64,000 bases of DNA. It comes from Rhyacophila brunnea (taxonomy: Eukaryota > Arthropoda > Insecta > Trichoptera > Rhyacophilidae). The stretch is taken from contig JAGYXB010000559.1 in assembly GCA_022495005.1 (NCBI GenBank), positions 3,162,001 through 3,226,000 on the forward strand. Direction: 5' to 3'. Positions 45,669 through 57,443 of the stretch are shown here, piece by piece. The notes below the pieces were generated by a model. It made no database searches, was not told where the DNA came from, and saw only the letters and a list, made by a program, of their open reading frames with translations. Made by a program: the position numbers and the translations under genes. The first letter of the stretch is position 1. Each line of letters begins with the position of its first letter.

Positions 45669-46934
45669 ATTTTTTTGTAAGTCAGTGGTATTCGACATAA
45701 AGAACGTAGTTACCAACCTCTTGAATTTATTAAATTAAATTATAAAAAAACTTCAGATTAAATAAGATTCATTTGTATGTATTAATAAATATTTGCAATA
45801 TTATTTATAAATACAAGCCACAAGTATGTGAGTATCTAATAGATATAGTTAGAACACACGCTCTAGGGTAAAACTTAAAAAAAATAAACATCGTAATACT
45901 TATAAATACCATCGGAATGTTGTGGTTTGATGGTAACATATTTATTTTATCTACTATGTAAATGGTAATCCCCAAGCACAACGAAAATAAAAATATATTG
46001 TACTTTTACTTAAAAAAAAACAACACATGGATCTAAAAAATGTACACCCAATTAAAGCCCACATAATAACAAAGACAATTATCTTTTGTATCGAAGATTA
46101 TTTTGCCTTCCATGACTGATTAGTGATTACTGTGAATACCTACCTAATTCGTTTTCATCTCATAATGGTCCTGGCGAATATATATTATATCAGAATACAC
46201 TAGTCATGAATTTTAATAACAATATATAGGATATACTTACGATTCCAAAGTTCTTAAACATTATGTATATTCACTATACGAGCACAGGGATGCTCTAAAA
46301 CCCCCTGGATCTATGAACTCATAAAGTTCGGAGGATGTAGGTACGTGGCAATGAATAACTAGGAACTGAGAAGAGTGGAAGATGCTAAGGGAGCCCTGAT
46401 TTTTATCCAGCACTAGATCAATCTCGGCTGGTGATGATGACATTCAGTATTAAATGAAAAAAAACAAGTATTTTATGTTATTTGTATGACATTTCTTGAC
46501 ATTATATATGTGAAATTATGGTATTTGCACGTATTACGGTCAAAAATTTGACAAGTGGTGCACTGCGCGGACGGCTGGCAGTGAAGAGGCGGCATGTTAA
46601 AATTAAATTGCCTAAATACGACATGATTTTTTGGTAAATTTTCAAATAGAATGTGAAAAAAATGTAGCTAGCGAGATCTGCGTGACTCTCATATAAACTG
46701 ACGACATACGTTTTCGACGTCGCTTACATTCGATTAGATTAGGGCACAGAAAAGAAAAATAAGAGTTCACTGGATTAGGGATTACAATATTGAACAAAAA
46801 TATCAAAACCGGTATTTCGGTATTTCTTATTGAATATTGGTATTAATACCGACATTCGTTAAAACAGAAAAAACGAGAAGTACTACCTACCTATAAATAA
46901 ATATTGCTATAAAAATCTCTTTAAAAGGTTTATA
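45669..46934. other. Intergenic, nothing recognised
   Basis: 46800-46865 has 'accggtatttcggtat' words, like those at 48160-48255 and 56090-56150, which may be subterminal parts of an unmapped element. No gene. Confidence 0.4.
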
Positions 46935-47747
46935 CAGTCGAACTCGGTTATTACGATCCCGGACGTAATAAAGCGAGATCTCGGACGTAATGAGGAAACA
47001 TTCGTTGAAATTTTGGTTTATGATTTTCTGCATATATTTATTCACTGTTTTAACGAGCAACTTACCGGATATACCGAGCTAAAATACTGTTAATATGCAG
47101 CGCTCGAAATGGGAAAATTTACGAACCGGAGCGGTCGACAGTTTTCTGAAGATATTCACATAGTTATAAAATTGTATCTGTTTTTTTTTTATAAAAAAAC
47201 AAGTGTATTAGATTTTCAATTAGTATATGGCCTATTTAGCGCATTCGGTCAAATTATTTTTTCCACGAGACGGAGCGATAATTTTACCGATTTCACGAAC
47301 AGGAACGGCGCTCCGGTGCGCAGTCCATTTCGAGCCCTATTAATATGTCGATCGTTTAAAAACATTTCGACCCTAAGCAATAAAATCCGATCGGACAGGA
47401 TGCCGCCAGGGTTGGATTACGTTTATGACACTAGTTAAGTGTCTAAGTACCTACCTAATTGGTGTTTCGCCGACAATAATAAAAAAAGTATCCACGCATA
47501 TGGTTGACAAATCTAAGGTTTGTGAAGTCCGTTGATACCTACCAGCGTTTATTACATTTTTTTTTGTAGTTATGAATGCCATGCTTGTTTCGAGGATTTT
47601 TACGATGGTTTTCAGATTTTTTATTTTCGACTTTTTGTGTAATGTGACCGCTCATTTAAAAATACCTATTCTCTGATAGAACAAGTAACGCTTATAACGA
47701 GCAAATTCAGTCGGTCCCATCTTCCTCGTAATAACCAAGTTCGACTG
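46935..47747. mobile_element. pogo-like TA-flanked element with nested MITE
   Basis: The left end CAGTCGAACTCGGTTATTAC and, on the minus strand, the right end CAGTCGAACTTGGTTATTAC are flanked by TA. This fits Tc1/mariner-superfamily elements of pogo/Tigger type. Without the family A insert (47098-47339) it is about 560 bp and non-coding. Confidence 0.85.
47098..47339. mobile_element. hAT MITE family A, copy 6, nested
   Basis: CAGCGCTCGAAATGGGAAAA to CCATTTCGAGCCCTA, exact duplication ttaatatg at 47090-47097 and 47340-47347, all within the pogo-like element. The final G of the terminus has mutated to A. Confidence 0.9.
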
Positions 47748-48270
47748 TATTTCATAGCAAAAATCTAAAGTATCTACAATCATAATGTTGACCTTTAAAA
47801 ATATGAATAGAAAATGAGAATGAGAAATGCTGATTTTCATATATACTTTGATCTAAAATTCTAAAATATGCCCCCAAAAAGTTTAATTTATTAAAGTCCG
47901 CTAGTCTTGATTTTATCTTCGTGCTAAGTCCGGTTGCAGGAGAAGCTAAAATAGCTAAAAAATCATAATTGTAGACAATTAAAAATATAAGTATGATGGA
48001 TTTTGTTTTATTATTATTTCACCTTTGTTAGTTTCAGTCAATGGCGTTTTAGCAGCACAGAACCTCTACGCTCAATTTAACAAGCAATGAAGTAGTAAAA
48101 TAATGAAAAAATTACATTAAATACATTTTCTAAAAACAAAAACGTGTCTGCTTTCAATACCTACATACTGAAAATATCGGTATTTTGATTGTTTAAAACC
48201 GGTATTTTGGTATCGATAAACACTGTAATCTCGGTTTAGAAATACCGGTATGATAAACCTCGGATTAGAT
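47748..48270. other. Intergenic, nothing recognised
   Basis: Ends in an 'accggtattt'-rich zone (48160-48255) directly before the next hAT element. No gene. Confidence 0.4.
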
Positions 48271-48358
48271 CAGGCCTGGGAAAACTTTTTGGATGAAGTG
48301 CCACATTAGGAATATAAAATGAACGGCGGGCCACAAGTAAAATACCTACTATTTTTAG

Positions 48359-48781
48359 CATGGCCCCCATATCTTGAAGAGGATCCCAAGAGCCAGGATC
48401 TTTGGCGCCCCCCCCCCCCTACCCATCGCTAGGGTTAAAGGCAATAGGAATTTTTACAGAATCGTTTTCTAAATGTTGTTTCATGTAAAATTAAGGGTAT
48501 TCGGTGTATTTTTAGCGTTTTTTTTGTATTGTTGAATAAATCCATTTGAATTATGGAATTGTAGAATATCGACACACAGTAATAAAAAATTGCATCATAC
48601 AACTGGACATTTTAAAATGTTAAGACTACAAATAAAATAGCGCCGCAGGCGACTTTTTTCCTCATTAAGGCAAATTTGTGATGTGTTTTTATCTCACTTA
48701 TCAGGTTGGCCTGCCACGCCGCCCCTCCCCAGAGCCCGGGCCCCCAAGCTAGAGCCCTGTCAAGTCCTTGTGGAGGCCATG
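48359..48781. mobile_element. hAT-like MITE family C, nested (423 bp)
   Basis: CATGGCCCCCATATCTTG to TTGTGGAGGCCATG, flanked by an exact atttttag at 48351-48358 and 48782-48789. This second perfect duplication confirms the boundaries proposed from 2514-3088. A poly-C run lies at about 48409-48418. Confidence 0.9.
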
Positions 48782-48845
48782 ATTTTTAGACATACATTAG
48801 CCAACAATTTAATGAGGACTTTACATTTTTCAATATTTTTTTAAT

Positions 48846-49070
48846 TTAAGGTGTTAATTTTGTAGTTGAGATTCTTAAAACTGCTTGTAAATGTTCATCG
48901 GTGATGATTGATCGTAAAGAGTTTTTATTGATATTCATAATTGAAAATGTTTGTTCACATAATATGTAGCTTGATCCAAAAATAGCCAACAATTGTTCGA
49001 ATTTGTCCGAATTAAGAGTGTTGTAAAATTTGTAGATTTCTTCTCGATGGTGCAATTCATGTATATTCAA
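48846..49070 (-). pseudogene. hAT transposase dimerisation-domain fragment
   Basis: A 74-codon open frame. Residues 27-74 read LLAIFGSSYILCEQTFSIMN and on through RSIITDEHLQAVLRISTT. This is the signature of the hAT C-terminal dimerisation domain ('FGSxYxCExxFSxMNxxKxxxRxxxTDExLxxxLRxxxT'). The enzyme's BED finger and RNase-H-like catalytic core would lie upstream but are deleted between here and the element end at 49186. The nominal Met is internal. This is the best preserved transposase piece in the window. Confidence 0.9.
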
Positions 49071-49194
49071 ATTTTATTTTTAAAAAGGCGTTAAAACGTA
49101 GAAGAAAATAAACTTTTTTCAGAAATACAAATGGAACTCGTGGACCCCACAGAAATACTTGGCGGGCCGTAGTTTGCCCAGGCCTGGATTAGGT

Positions 49195-49523
49195 GAAGAT
49201 GACCGTTCGGTATGAGATTTAAAATATATATATATATATATATATACCCACATACTATTATTATTCGAACATCATTTATGTACTTACAAACGACATACAT
49301 AGCTCGTTGTACAAACGAGGCACTTAATATTCAATAGGTACCTACACAATTTTATATTCCGTAGATAAATTACATAGACCAGACATAGGTAAGTATGCAA
49401 ATAAATCTCAACAGTAGTACAAAAAAAACAGAATTTTAATCACTCACGCTTCGTACGTTGACGTTGCAGTAATAAGAAATTATATTTATATTTTATATTA
49501 TATAATCTATTATTTCTTATAAC
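49195..49523. other. Intergenic; (TA)n microsatellite
   Basis: A (TA)n run at about 49227-49246 and AT-rich sequence without genes. Confidence 0.5.
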
Positions 49524-49531
49524 GTTATAAG

Positions 49532-49756
49532 CAGGGCTCGAAAAGGACCAGAACGCACCGGAGCGCCGTTCCGGTTCATAAAATCCATGAATTATCTCTC
49601 CGTCTCGTGAAAATATTAATTTGACCGTCTGAGCTAGATATTTCATATAATAAAAAATAACACTTATTTTTATAAATCACATTTAGTTAATGTAGTAGAT
49701 ATTTTCGTAAAATTATCGAGCGCTCCGGTTCGTAAAATTTTCCATTTCGAGCACTG
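49532..49756. mobile_element. hAT MITE family A, copy 7 (225 bp)
   Basis: CAGGGCTCGAAAAGGACCAG to CCATTTCGAGCACTG, exact duplication gttataag at 49524-49531 and 49757-49764. Confidence 0.9.
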
Positions 49757-49764
49757 GTTATAAG

Positions 49765-50875
49765 TGAATAACAAATACGTGTGTACATAATATTATATAC
49801 TATATGATTCATACTATAACTTCATACTAAACTGTCCATTTCCGTTTATTCTGTTATAGCTCAAAAACTACTCGGTCAATATTGGTGACAGTTGCACAGC
49901 ATATAATAGACTAATTATATTGTTAGTACACATTTAGTAGAGCCTGGTAGAATCTCTCTCTATAATATTATAATCTTCTTCCAAAAAATAAAATATTTTC
50001 TTAGTTAATGAGGCTATCTAGTTTATTTTCTAACCCTACCTGGCATATTTTTTTGAAAGACAGTTGGCAACATTGAGCCGGATATTTACTTGTATAACAG
50101 GTAATCTGCAGTGGCGGGTTTAGATATGTGGATGCCAGAGGTACTGACCGATTTTGAGGCCCCCATGATAAAACATATCAATGTATATCCTTCCTAGAAT
50201 CACATCCTATATCTAAAAATAATTATTATTGTAGATGGTAACGATGACACAATGATAATATTACTAATTAGTGGTTTGTTTTTTTGTGTATATGTAGTAC
50301 TTAGCTGTTTGAGTGGTTATGTTAATGGCTCGTTGATGTTCGATGCAAAGATTTTGTTAAGCTTTGGAAATATTTTATAAGTACTTAATTTGTATGAAAT
50401 ACGTATCTTTCAAAGATTTTGGTATAATTTATTAATTGTTTGTCTGGCTTGAACCGTTTCTAGGCCCTCTTTTAAATCTTCTGACGAATCGTTGCGTCAT
50501 GACCGTCAAAGAAAATTGCCTTTGGATAATCATCAATCGACGCGTTAAAAAAATCCCCGTTTTGACGTACCTACCTATACAAATTAATGCAGTTTTGAAA
50601 TTGAACCCTATTGCAATACAGGTAGAGTTAATTTTCTCGTCATTGCACATACCTACTGCACTGCCACAACTGAATTTATCTGTGTATTATGAAAGAATAA
50701 AAAATGGTAAGACTAAACGTTAGAACATACTTAATTTTTTTGTGATATTTTATTTTTCAGACACTTGGTATATTAATTAATAATATGCCAATGTTGTGAC
50801 GCAATAAATATAATGGAGGGCTACCCATCGTGCACCGCTGTGCTTAAACAAAAACACCGGGTCTAATCATGCGGT
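49765..50875. other. Intergenic with one unpaired transposon end
   Basis: CAGTGGCGGGTTTAG at 50113 resembles a TIR without a partner here. The opposite-strand frames at 50432-50723 are mutual shadows without domains. Confidence 0.4.
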
Positions 50876-51219
50876 CAGTGACGTCCCTAGATAAAATTCC
50901 GCCCCTAGCCAGTGCCACAATGCCGCCTCATTTTTTTATACATTATTTTTATCATCCCTTCGTGAGTCCAATATCTAAGAAATGTGTTGTATGGAGACAT
51001 TTCCAACAAAATATCAGACTAATTATTCGCAAATCTGCATGTGTCGTTTTTGGTCATCAAGGAGTTGAAGGGCAACGGAAGTAAACTAGATGTCGCGGAC
51101 CCGACAAAACCAGTCAGTTCATTTTTTTAATGTAAATATATTTTCGTTATTACATATTAAGTTTAGGTAGCTATTTCTATATATTCCAAATGATTTGCCG
51201 CCCCCACGGGACGTCACTG
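50876..51219. mobile_element. hAT element family B, deleted copy (344 bp)
   Basis: CAGTGACGTCCCTAGATAAA to CCCCCACGGGACGTCACTG, exact duplication catgcggt at 50868-50875 and 51220-51227. It lies in the opposite orientation to 27986 and lacks about 250 bp of its interior. Confidence 0.92.
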
Positions 51220-51227
51220 CATGCGGT

Positions 51228-51621
51228 GAAGTCAGGTAGATTTAAACAATTGCTGAATGAAATGTCATGTAACTATAATGAACATAACCACAAGATCTCA
51301 ATTACTTCCTCTATTCGACCACATGCTAAATATTTTTGACAGCATCACATGACAAGTTGACGTTTGTTCTAATATTATTCTGATAAAGATAAAGACATGA
51401 CAAGCTATAATCGATGACTTCATCTTACAACGATGAACACGGTGTATTTTGTTAGAGATCAGTTTTAATTGGCATTATTCAGAGATTAGTGAAGTTGGAT
51501 TGATGATAAATAAAGCACGTCGCACACGATAACCTCTAGCCAGGCGTTGTTGCGCAGGGACATGACTGAAAGTTGCAGGTATATACGGCGAATATATGGT
51601 AAATTTGCGTAAAATAAAACT
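51228..51621. other. Intergenic, nothing recognised
   Basis: No gene recognised. Confidence 0.4.
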
Positions 51622-51824
51622 GACTCCCACATCCTGAAGTGGGCCCACAGGCAAGGATTTTTGGCTAACCCCCCTACCCACTAATCGCGTCATCAGTTCG
51701 ATGCAATACAGTAGTATTTTTCAAATTACTATTAGAACAACTTTGTGGTGTGAGGTTATCTCACTTAGCTGGTTAACCCGCCCCTCAGGATAAAGCCCTG
51801 TAAGTTTCTATTGCGAGGGGCATG
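51622..51824. mobile_element. Family C MITE, short worn copy
   Basis: The left end is degraded (CTCCCACATCCTGAAGTGGG). The right part 'ttatctcacttagctgg ... taaagccctgtaag' leads to a GAGGGGCATG end. About 200 bp remain. Confidence 0.6.
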
Positions 51825-51826
51825 GA

Positions 51827-51950
51827 CATGGCAACCACAAGCGGGGGCTGACAGGGGCTAGCCTAGGGGCCCGGCGTGGGGGTTCGACTGGTTAAGTGAG
51901 ATAAACAGACACCACAGATTTGCTCTAAAAGTAAAAAAGTCACCCCGAAA
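51827..51950 (+). mobile_element. Family C MITE, left part
   Basis: CATGGCAACCACAAGCGG followed by family sequence 'gggctgacaggggctagcctaggggcccggcgtg' and 'taagtgagataaacagacaccacag'. No right end before a family E element begins. Confidence 0.65.
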
Positions 51951-51977
51951 AAACTTATGTAGAATTTTACGTTGCCA

Positions 51978-52575
51978 TTTCTTTTATTCAACGAATAATT
52001 TACGAGATTTTAAGAATTACTATTCTAATTATTAAACATACTTACATAACTCTGAAAACACTCATGAGAAAATATAGCTAATAGAAAAAATCTTTTTTTT
52101 TTGAAAAAAGTAATACAACCTGCGTCTCTATTCGTCAAATTTTAACTATTGGTCTTTTTAATACCTGCTCATAAGCGCTCTCCAAATTGAGTTACGGTAG
52201 GCGATCGGTTTTTGTATTCTAAATTAAAGTATTTATTACTTTAATTACTAATCGACGTCACGGATCACCCCAATACTTTCTGTTGTAACTTACTTGCACT
52301 TGCTAATAATTTTAATTAACTAATTCTTTTATTTAACGGATAATTCACAAGATTGTAAGAATGTACCATTCTAATTATTGGACATACATAATTGGCGCAA
52401 GTAAACATGGCAGTCGTAGCATAATGGTACCTAATGTACAGGACGCGATACCCAAGAGGCGCAGGTTCAATCCTGCCGGGTGACTTACTTTTTTCAAAGA
52501 ATTTCTTCTATTGGCTATATTTTCTCATGAGTGTTTTCAGAATTATGTAGGTATGTTATATAGAATTATTTACAA
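51978..52575. mobile_element. tRNA-bearing foldback element (family E), copy 3
   Basis: Outer arm from TTTCTTTTATTCAACGAATA, a truncated minus tRNA-like stub near 52107-52128, a spacer shared closely with 12130-12315, an arm from about 52318, a plus tRNA-like module (52408-52486) and an inverted arm to about 52575 (TATTTTCTCATGAGTGTTTT). Gene-free. Confidence 0.65.
52408..52486 (+). repeat. tRNA-like module in foldback element
   Basis: GGCAGTCGTAGCATAATGGT (A-box-like), then 'gacgcgatacccaagag', then B-box-like GGTTCAATCC within CAGGTTCAATCCTG. Different head sequence from the modules at 22682 and 23072 but the same position in the element. Confidence 0.55.
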
Positions 52576-53264
52576 TTTCATCTCAATTATCTGCATTTTG
52601 ATGCGTTGATACGTTGCATATCAAACGATTAAATAATTAATGAAGACATAAGTAGATGCAATGCTCACAGGATTGGGTTGGCAATAATCACACCGTTTTA
52701 TTCTTTTGCGGATTGGTAGAAGGTGATTCGGTGGTAATGATTTCATTGGATGATCCCGATTGGAAGTGATTTGAAGCTGTGCTGCCGACCTTGGCAGAGG
52801 TCACGTGTCGGATAATGTGGCCGGAAAAGTGATATATTCTAATCAGCAGTTGTTACATTACATTACGTTTCATGTGCCACTCTGGCAGTGAACTTCTCTA
52901 GGTGAATAATGTTGTACATTATTTTGATTTGACACTTTGTATAATGCGGAGCCGAGGATATTTCATTCAAACCGCATTATGGACCATGGGGATCTGCATA
53001 AATTCAACTACTTTGAATGTAATTCGTCGTCATACAAGTAAAAGTATCCAACTGCATTTTTCGTGAAAATGCACTAAATGACTATCTGACATCTTACTAA
53101 AGTTGCGGTCAGGGAACTAAGAACTAATGGTAACTGAAATACATAACAGGTAAGGCGATAGCAGGTAACCGACTCGAGTAAGGAAGAATCCGCGTTAAAC
53201 TTACACACGTGTCAAGAATACGTTTTACGTCGAATACTGAAAACTGCTCTCGGTTTATGCATTT
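52576..53264. other. Intergenic, nothing recognised
   Basis: No gene recognised. Confidence 0.4.
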
Positions 53265-53950
53265 AGGCATAAAGCCCACCAAAGCGGTGCTCGGTGCGCT
53301 CACTACGAAGCAGGCCCCCTCCCACCCGCGCATTACCCTTCACCAATGTAATAAGGGGCACAAGAAGCACAAAATATTTATTATTATCAGCGTCTCTCAT
53401 AACAAAGCAATAAAAATATTATATTATTTCTCGGGGCTTGTAATGAATATTCACGATGACATCATTCTACCAGCGAAATATCGGACAGGCAGCAACTAAA
53501 CAATGAGTTCACTGTTATTAAATAATACCGAGGCGCCCGTCCGACGTACGACGCGTCCTGAAGCGGATAAAATAAACAGCGCGCGCCTCTTTTGCTTGCC
53601 GTGTTCAATGAATGGGCTACGTTGTATTTTCGTTAATTCGTCCCACTGAGAAGCCAAACCACGGGTGAATCATGGGGCGGGCGGGCACAATGCGTCGTCA
53701 AATCCAGTGTGCGCTGGCGTATTTGATTACGTTGTATTTTCGATAATTCACATTGAATATGCCCGATTCTATGTGCACGACGCCTACGCTCATTTAATGT
53801 TGGTGTATTACACACTATTGCACGTGCATAATGCGTGCTTAATTTTCGTAGGACACTCACACATTAAAAACCCTGCATCAAGATGCGGCGTATTGAATAT
53901 AGCCTATCGGTATTCTATTTATTATCTGTTCTGTGGTTGCGGTTGTCTGG
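53265..53950 (+). repeat. Large dispersed repeat (family J), copy 1
   Basis: GC-richer than its surroundings. 53265-53540 matches 63165-63425, 53600-53745 matches 63478-63625, and 53805-53940 matches 61800-61926. The word ACGTTGTATTTTCG recurs at 53619 and 53729. It has opposite-strand frames (53633-53967) without known domains. Probably a non-autonomous transposon of unknown class. Confidence 0.6.
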
Positions 53951-54346
53951 AAAAAAATCCCAGCTGATTTACAGCCTAGAAACATACTAACCCGAGTTTG
54001 TCAAAATGACTATCTGACAAAATGACACATTTTTTTATCTGAAAAAATTGACCAAGTGACAATTTTACAGAGAACATTTTGACGTAGGTATTAATTTTTG
54101 TCTCGCAATAAAGTTACAAGATTCGTTTATAAAATTACTCATAGATGAAGGTAGATCAATGGGGGGGGGGAGGGGCAATGTGTCAAAACCAAGTAAGAGG
54201 TGATTTTAAATATATTATTTGATTATTGAATTACGTTGTATTTGATTCTTGTTAAATCAGAGTGCTTCTTTTCTTTGTTGCATTATTATTATTTAATAAT
54301 TAATTACATTACAGTTGACTGTTTTATATATTGAATATTTGTGTTA
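53951..54346. other. Intergenic with 'ctatctgacaaaatgaca' words
   Basis: 53995-54080 holds repeated 'gactatctgaca/aaatgac/aagtgaca' words reminiscent of a transposon end. A poly-G run lies at about 54161-54170. No gene. Confidence 0.4.
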
Positions 54347-54793
54347 TTAAGGGGGGACATGCTCAGCGTAGGTCAAAATGGAGCTTTTATTGCATTTTCA
54401 AAGCATGATCCTGGACATTCCTTAAACGTTGTAGATAATCTATTTATATAATTTGGAAGCCTTATTATCCTTTATATTTATTTCAAACATTTGATGACTG
54501 CACAAAGTATTTTTATTACATAAAATAGTATTCTTTTAAACCTCTCGCTCTAATGTTTTAGAATATAGTCATATTTCAATACATAAATGTGCAGTGGTGT
54601 TAAGATTTTTTACATTTATTAATTTTTAAACGCATTTATAAAACCATTAGTATAATTTATGTCGAAATTATTATAGTGAAATATTTACGATAAAAAAATA
54701 TATTGGTAATCTCTGTGATCCCAAATTTGACAAGAATTAGGCATTTTATTATTCAAGAAATGGGCAACATACGCTGAGCACGTCCGCCCCTAA
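54347..54793. mobile_element. MITE family H, copy 1
   Basis: TTAAGGGGGGACATGCTCAG at the left; the right end on the minus strand is TTAGGGGCGGACGTGCTCAG. Shares its interior with 55232-55650 and 62716-62968. TTAA (left) and CTAA (right) suggest a TTAA target. Non-coding. Confidence 0.68.
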
Positions 54794-55231
54794 GTATGTG
54801 TACCATTAAAAACAAAGTAAAATTTTGTTTTATTTCTTATGATGGTGTTCACTATGACTACCCAATTCACTACATTTTGTAGTACCTATAGGTAAAATTG
54901 ACAGAGTGACTTTTAATTTTTTTCTCATAAAATAAATAAATTTCTTAAATTCTGAAAATTAAAATTCAATTGTCTTAATCATATCCATTACATATAAAAA
55001 ATTATGTTATTATGTAAAATTGTACATATTGGAACCATTAAAGACCTTGCTACACACAATTAATATGGCTCAACTGTAAAATGTTGTGTTTGCAATAATT
55101 GTTCATTTTAGTTGTATGACAACGGATACAATATAATAAATTATTATGATAACAAGACAACACGACTACTTATTTATTTTTAGGGATACGCATTTAAAAT
55201 TAAACAATAAGTGTGCTAATACTCACTTATA
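54794..55231. other. Intergenic, nothing recognised
   Basis: AT-rich spacer between two copies of the same repeat; no gene recognised. Confidence 0.4.
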
Positions 55232-55650
55232 TTGAAGGGCCCACATGCGCCACGTAGGTCAAAATGGAGTTTTATGGTGTTTTCAGAGCTTTTTTCATTT
55301 AGTATTTTCATTTCTGGACATTCCTTGAACGTTGTAGATAATCTATTTATATAATTTTGAAGCCTTATTATCCTTTATATTTATTTTAAACATTTGATGA
55401 CTGCATAAAGTATTTTTATCACATAAAATAGTATTCTTTTAAACCTCTCGATCTAATGTTTTAGAATATAGTCATATTTCAGTACATCCATGTGCAGTGG
55501 TGTTAAGATTTTTTTAAACGTATTTATAAAACCATTAGTTACTATTTAAATAATAGAAATATTTACGATAAAAAATTATATTTATAATCTCTGTGATCCC
55601 AAATTTGACAAGAATCAGGCATTTATTATTCAAAAAATGGGCACTATTAA
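55232..55650 (+). repeat. Family H repeat, copy 2
   Basis: Runs parallel to 54347-54770 after a variant start (GAAGGGCCCACATGCGCCAC). Shares 'ctggacattcctt.aacgttgtagataatc' and 'tttaaacctctcg.tctaatgttttagaata'. The right terminus is lost. Confidence 0.7.
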
Positions 55651-57435
55651 CACATTTGAAGATAATTCTAAAGATACTGATTATAAGCTATGTCTTTGAC
55701 GATTCAAATGTGATAACATCCTAAGAATAATGATTGTTTTATAATAATTATTGACCTAAGAATAAGGTAGTATTTTTTTGAAATACGCACATTTCTATTG
55801 GCATTTCCCAGTGGTTAAGCTACAACATACGGCCGTTGCTATAAATAGACATATGATAACTGACATAGGGAGTAAGATCATTTTAACGCGCGTGTTTGAA
55901 CATGTAGCGAACCGGAAAAAATCGTTTTTTTATTGCTGGTCACCAAGGACGATGAAGGGCCATGGAAGTAAACCAGACATCGGAAAACCCGAGAAAAATT
56001 TTACAGTCTTGTTAAAATACTTGTATGTTAATTAATACATTTAATTTCCACTTTTAATATTGAATATGTCGATATTGTCTGATTTTTAAAACAGGTATTT
56101 CGGTATTGAAAAGTACTGGGATACCGGTTTTAAAATACCGGCATTTCAATCTCTAGTCACAGGGAACACTGAGTATTTTCTTTTCTGTGCTTATACGAAA
56201 CCTAAGTAATATACTTGAGTAAAACATATCATATACTGTCACTTAATCTGATGTATAAATTGGGCGAGGAGATTGGTCGCATTGTCGCCCACGTATATAT
56301 AAAAAGGCGATTGCCTCTATTTGGGAGCAACATATATTACAACAATAAAATGTAAGTGCTTACTTGCAATTACTTTGCCTCCAAAATGCATATAAATTGA
56401 TTTATGGGAGAGGATATCCTATTTATTTATAAACGCATTTATTTAATAATTTAAAGCAGAAGGATCCTAACTGGGAAAGTTTCTGCATATTATACTTAGC
56501 AAGTTGTATAATGTGTGTACATTCAGTGTTGTCATATTATAAAGATATCTGAGTACTGTTACGAAATTAAAAGTACATAATTATTATAAATAATAAAAGG
56601 AAGAGGATGCGAATAAAAAGGAGATTAGTCTAAAATTGCTATATTCAGGATAGCCAAGAGAACATTTGATGAGGCACCATCGAAGAACGTCACTATAAAA
56701 TTTTCTCTTTTTTCATAGGAAAAAATTATCTTTCCTACGTATTCTGAAAATTGTCTCAATATTCCAAGACGCTGACGCAAATAAAAATAGCTAGTGGAGG
56801 ACACTTCGATAAAATCCACGTCGCTCATCACACAAAATAATTTAATGGACAATTGTATTGTATTTTTTTAGTTTTATTTCCCTTTATAATAGGTAAAGGA
56901 TGACTAATTATTTGAATATTTTCATAGATAAATACTATTGCAGATTGTGCAATTAGTTATGGATGTAAAACTATGCAAAAAAGTTATAATAGGAAGTTGT
57001 GCGACATGTAGTCATGCCTTATTCCGAATATAAATTCACTCGAATGCAATATTAACATAACTCAAAAGCGGTAACGAAAATCATTCCAAACCAAAGATAA
57101 TCAATTTAGCGATGTAAGTTATTTTTCTATTAGCTATGCCACAGCGTTGTGATTACAATACCATATGGAATTCAAAATACTGAATCAAAATAATATTATA
57201 ATTTGCGCACTATGGCATGTGTAGGTAGATACATATTATGTAGATTATAGATGCACCAAGAATAATCTGAATTTATTTTGTTCGGTTGTTTATATTAATT
57301 TATTTTAATATGTAGCTGTCAAGTAGGCATCAACTTGAATTATTGATTGCGTACAAACAAATGAATTGATTACTTATTTGCATGTTTGCATGTCATAACG
57401 TTTATGTTTCCATGTTCTTTGCCAATCCATGATTA
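55651..57435. other. Intergenic, mostly unassigned
   Basis: 55930-56000 resembles an internal part of family B ('ggtcaccaagga.gatgaagggc.atggaagtaaac'). 56090-56150 has 'accggtattt' words. Otherwise no gene or repeat recognised. Confidence 0.4.
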
Positions 57436-57443
57436 CTCTCAAC

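Larger units (their letters stand above)
48271..49186 (-). mobile_element. hAT element, deleted, with nested MITE
   Basis: Ends are CAGGCCTGGGAAAACTTTTT and, on the minus strand, CAGGCCTGGGCAAACTACGG. The flanks gattagat and gattaggt match at 7 of 8. Coding remnants of transposase run on the minus strand at 48846-49070. A family C MITE with its own perfect duplication lies at 48359-48781. About 490 bp remain when it is removed. Confidence 0.92.

Noticed and set aside
53995..54080. CRISPR-like short repeats (aaatgaca/ctatctgaca words)
   Set aside because: Irregular spacing, diverged words and a clearly eukaryotic context; more like a worn transposon end.
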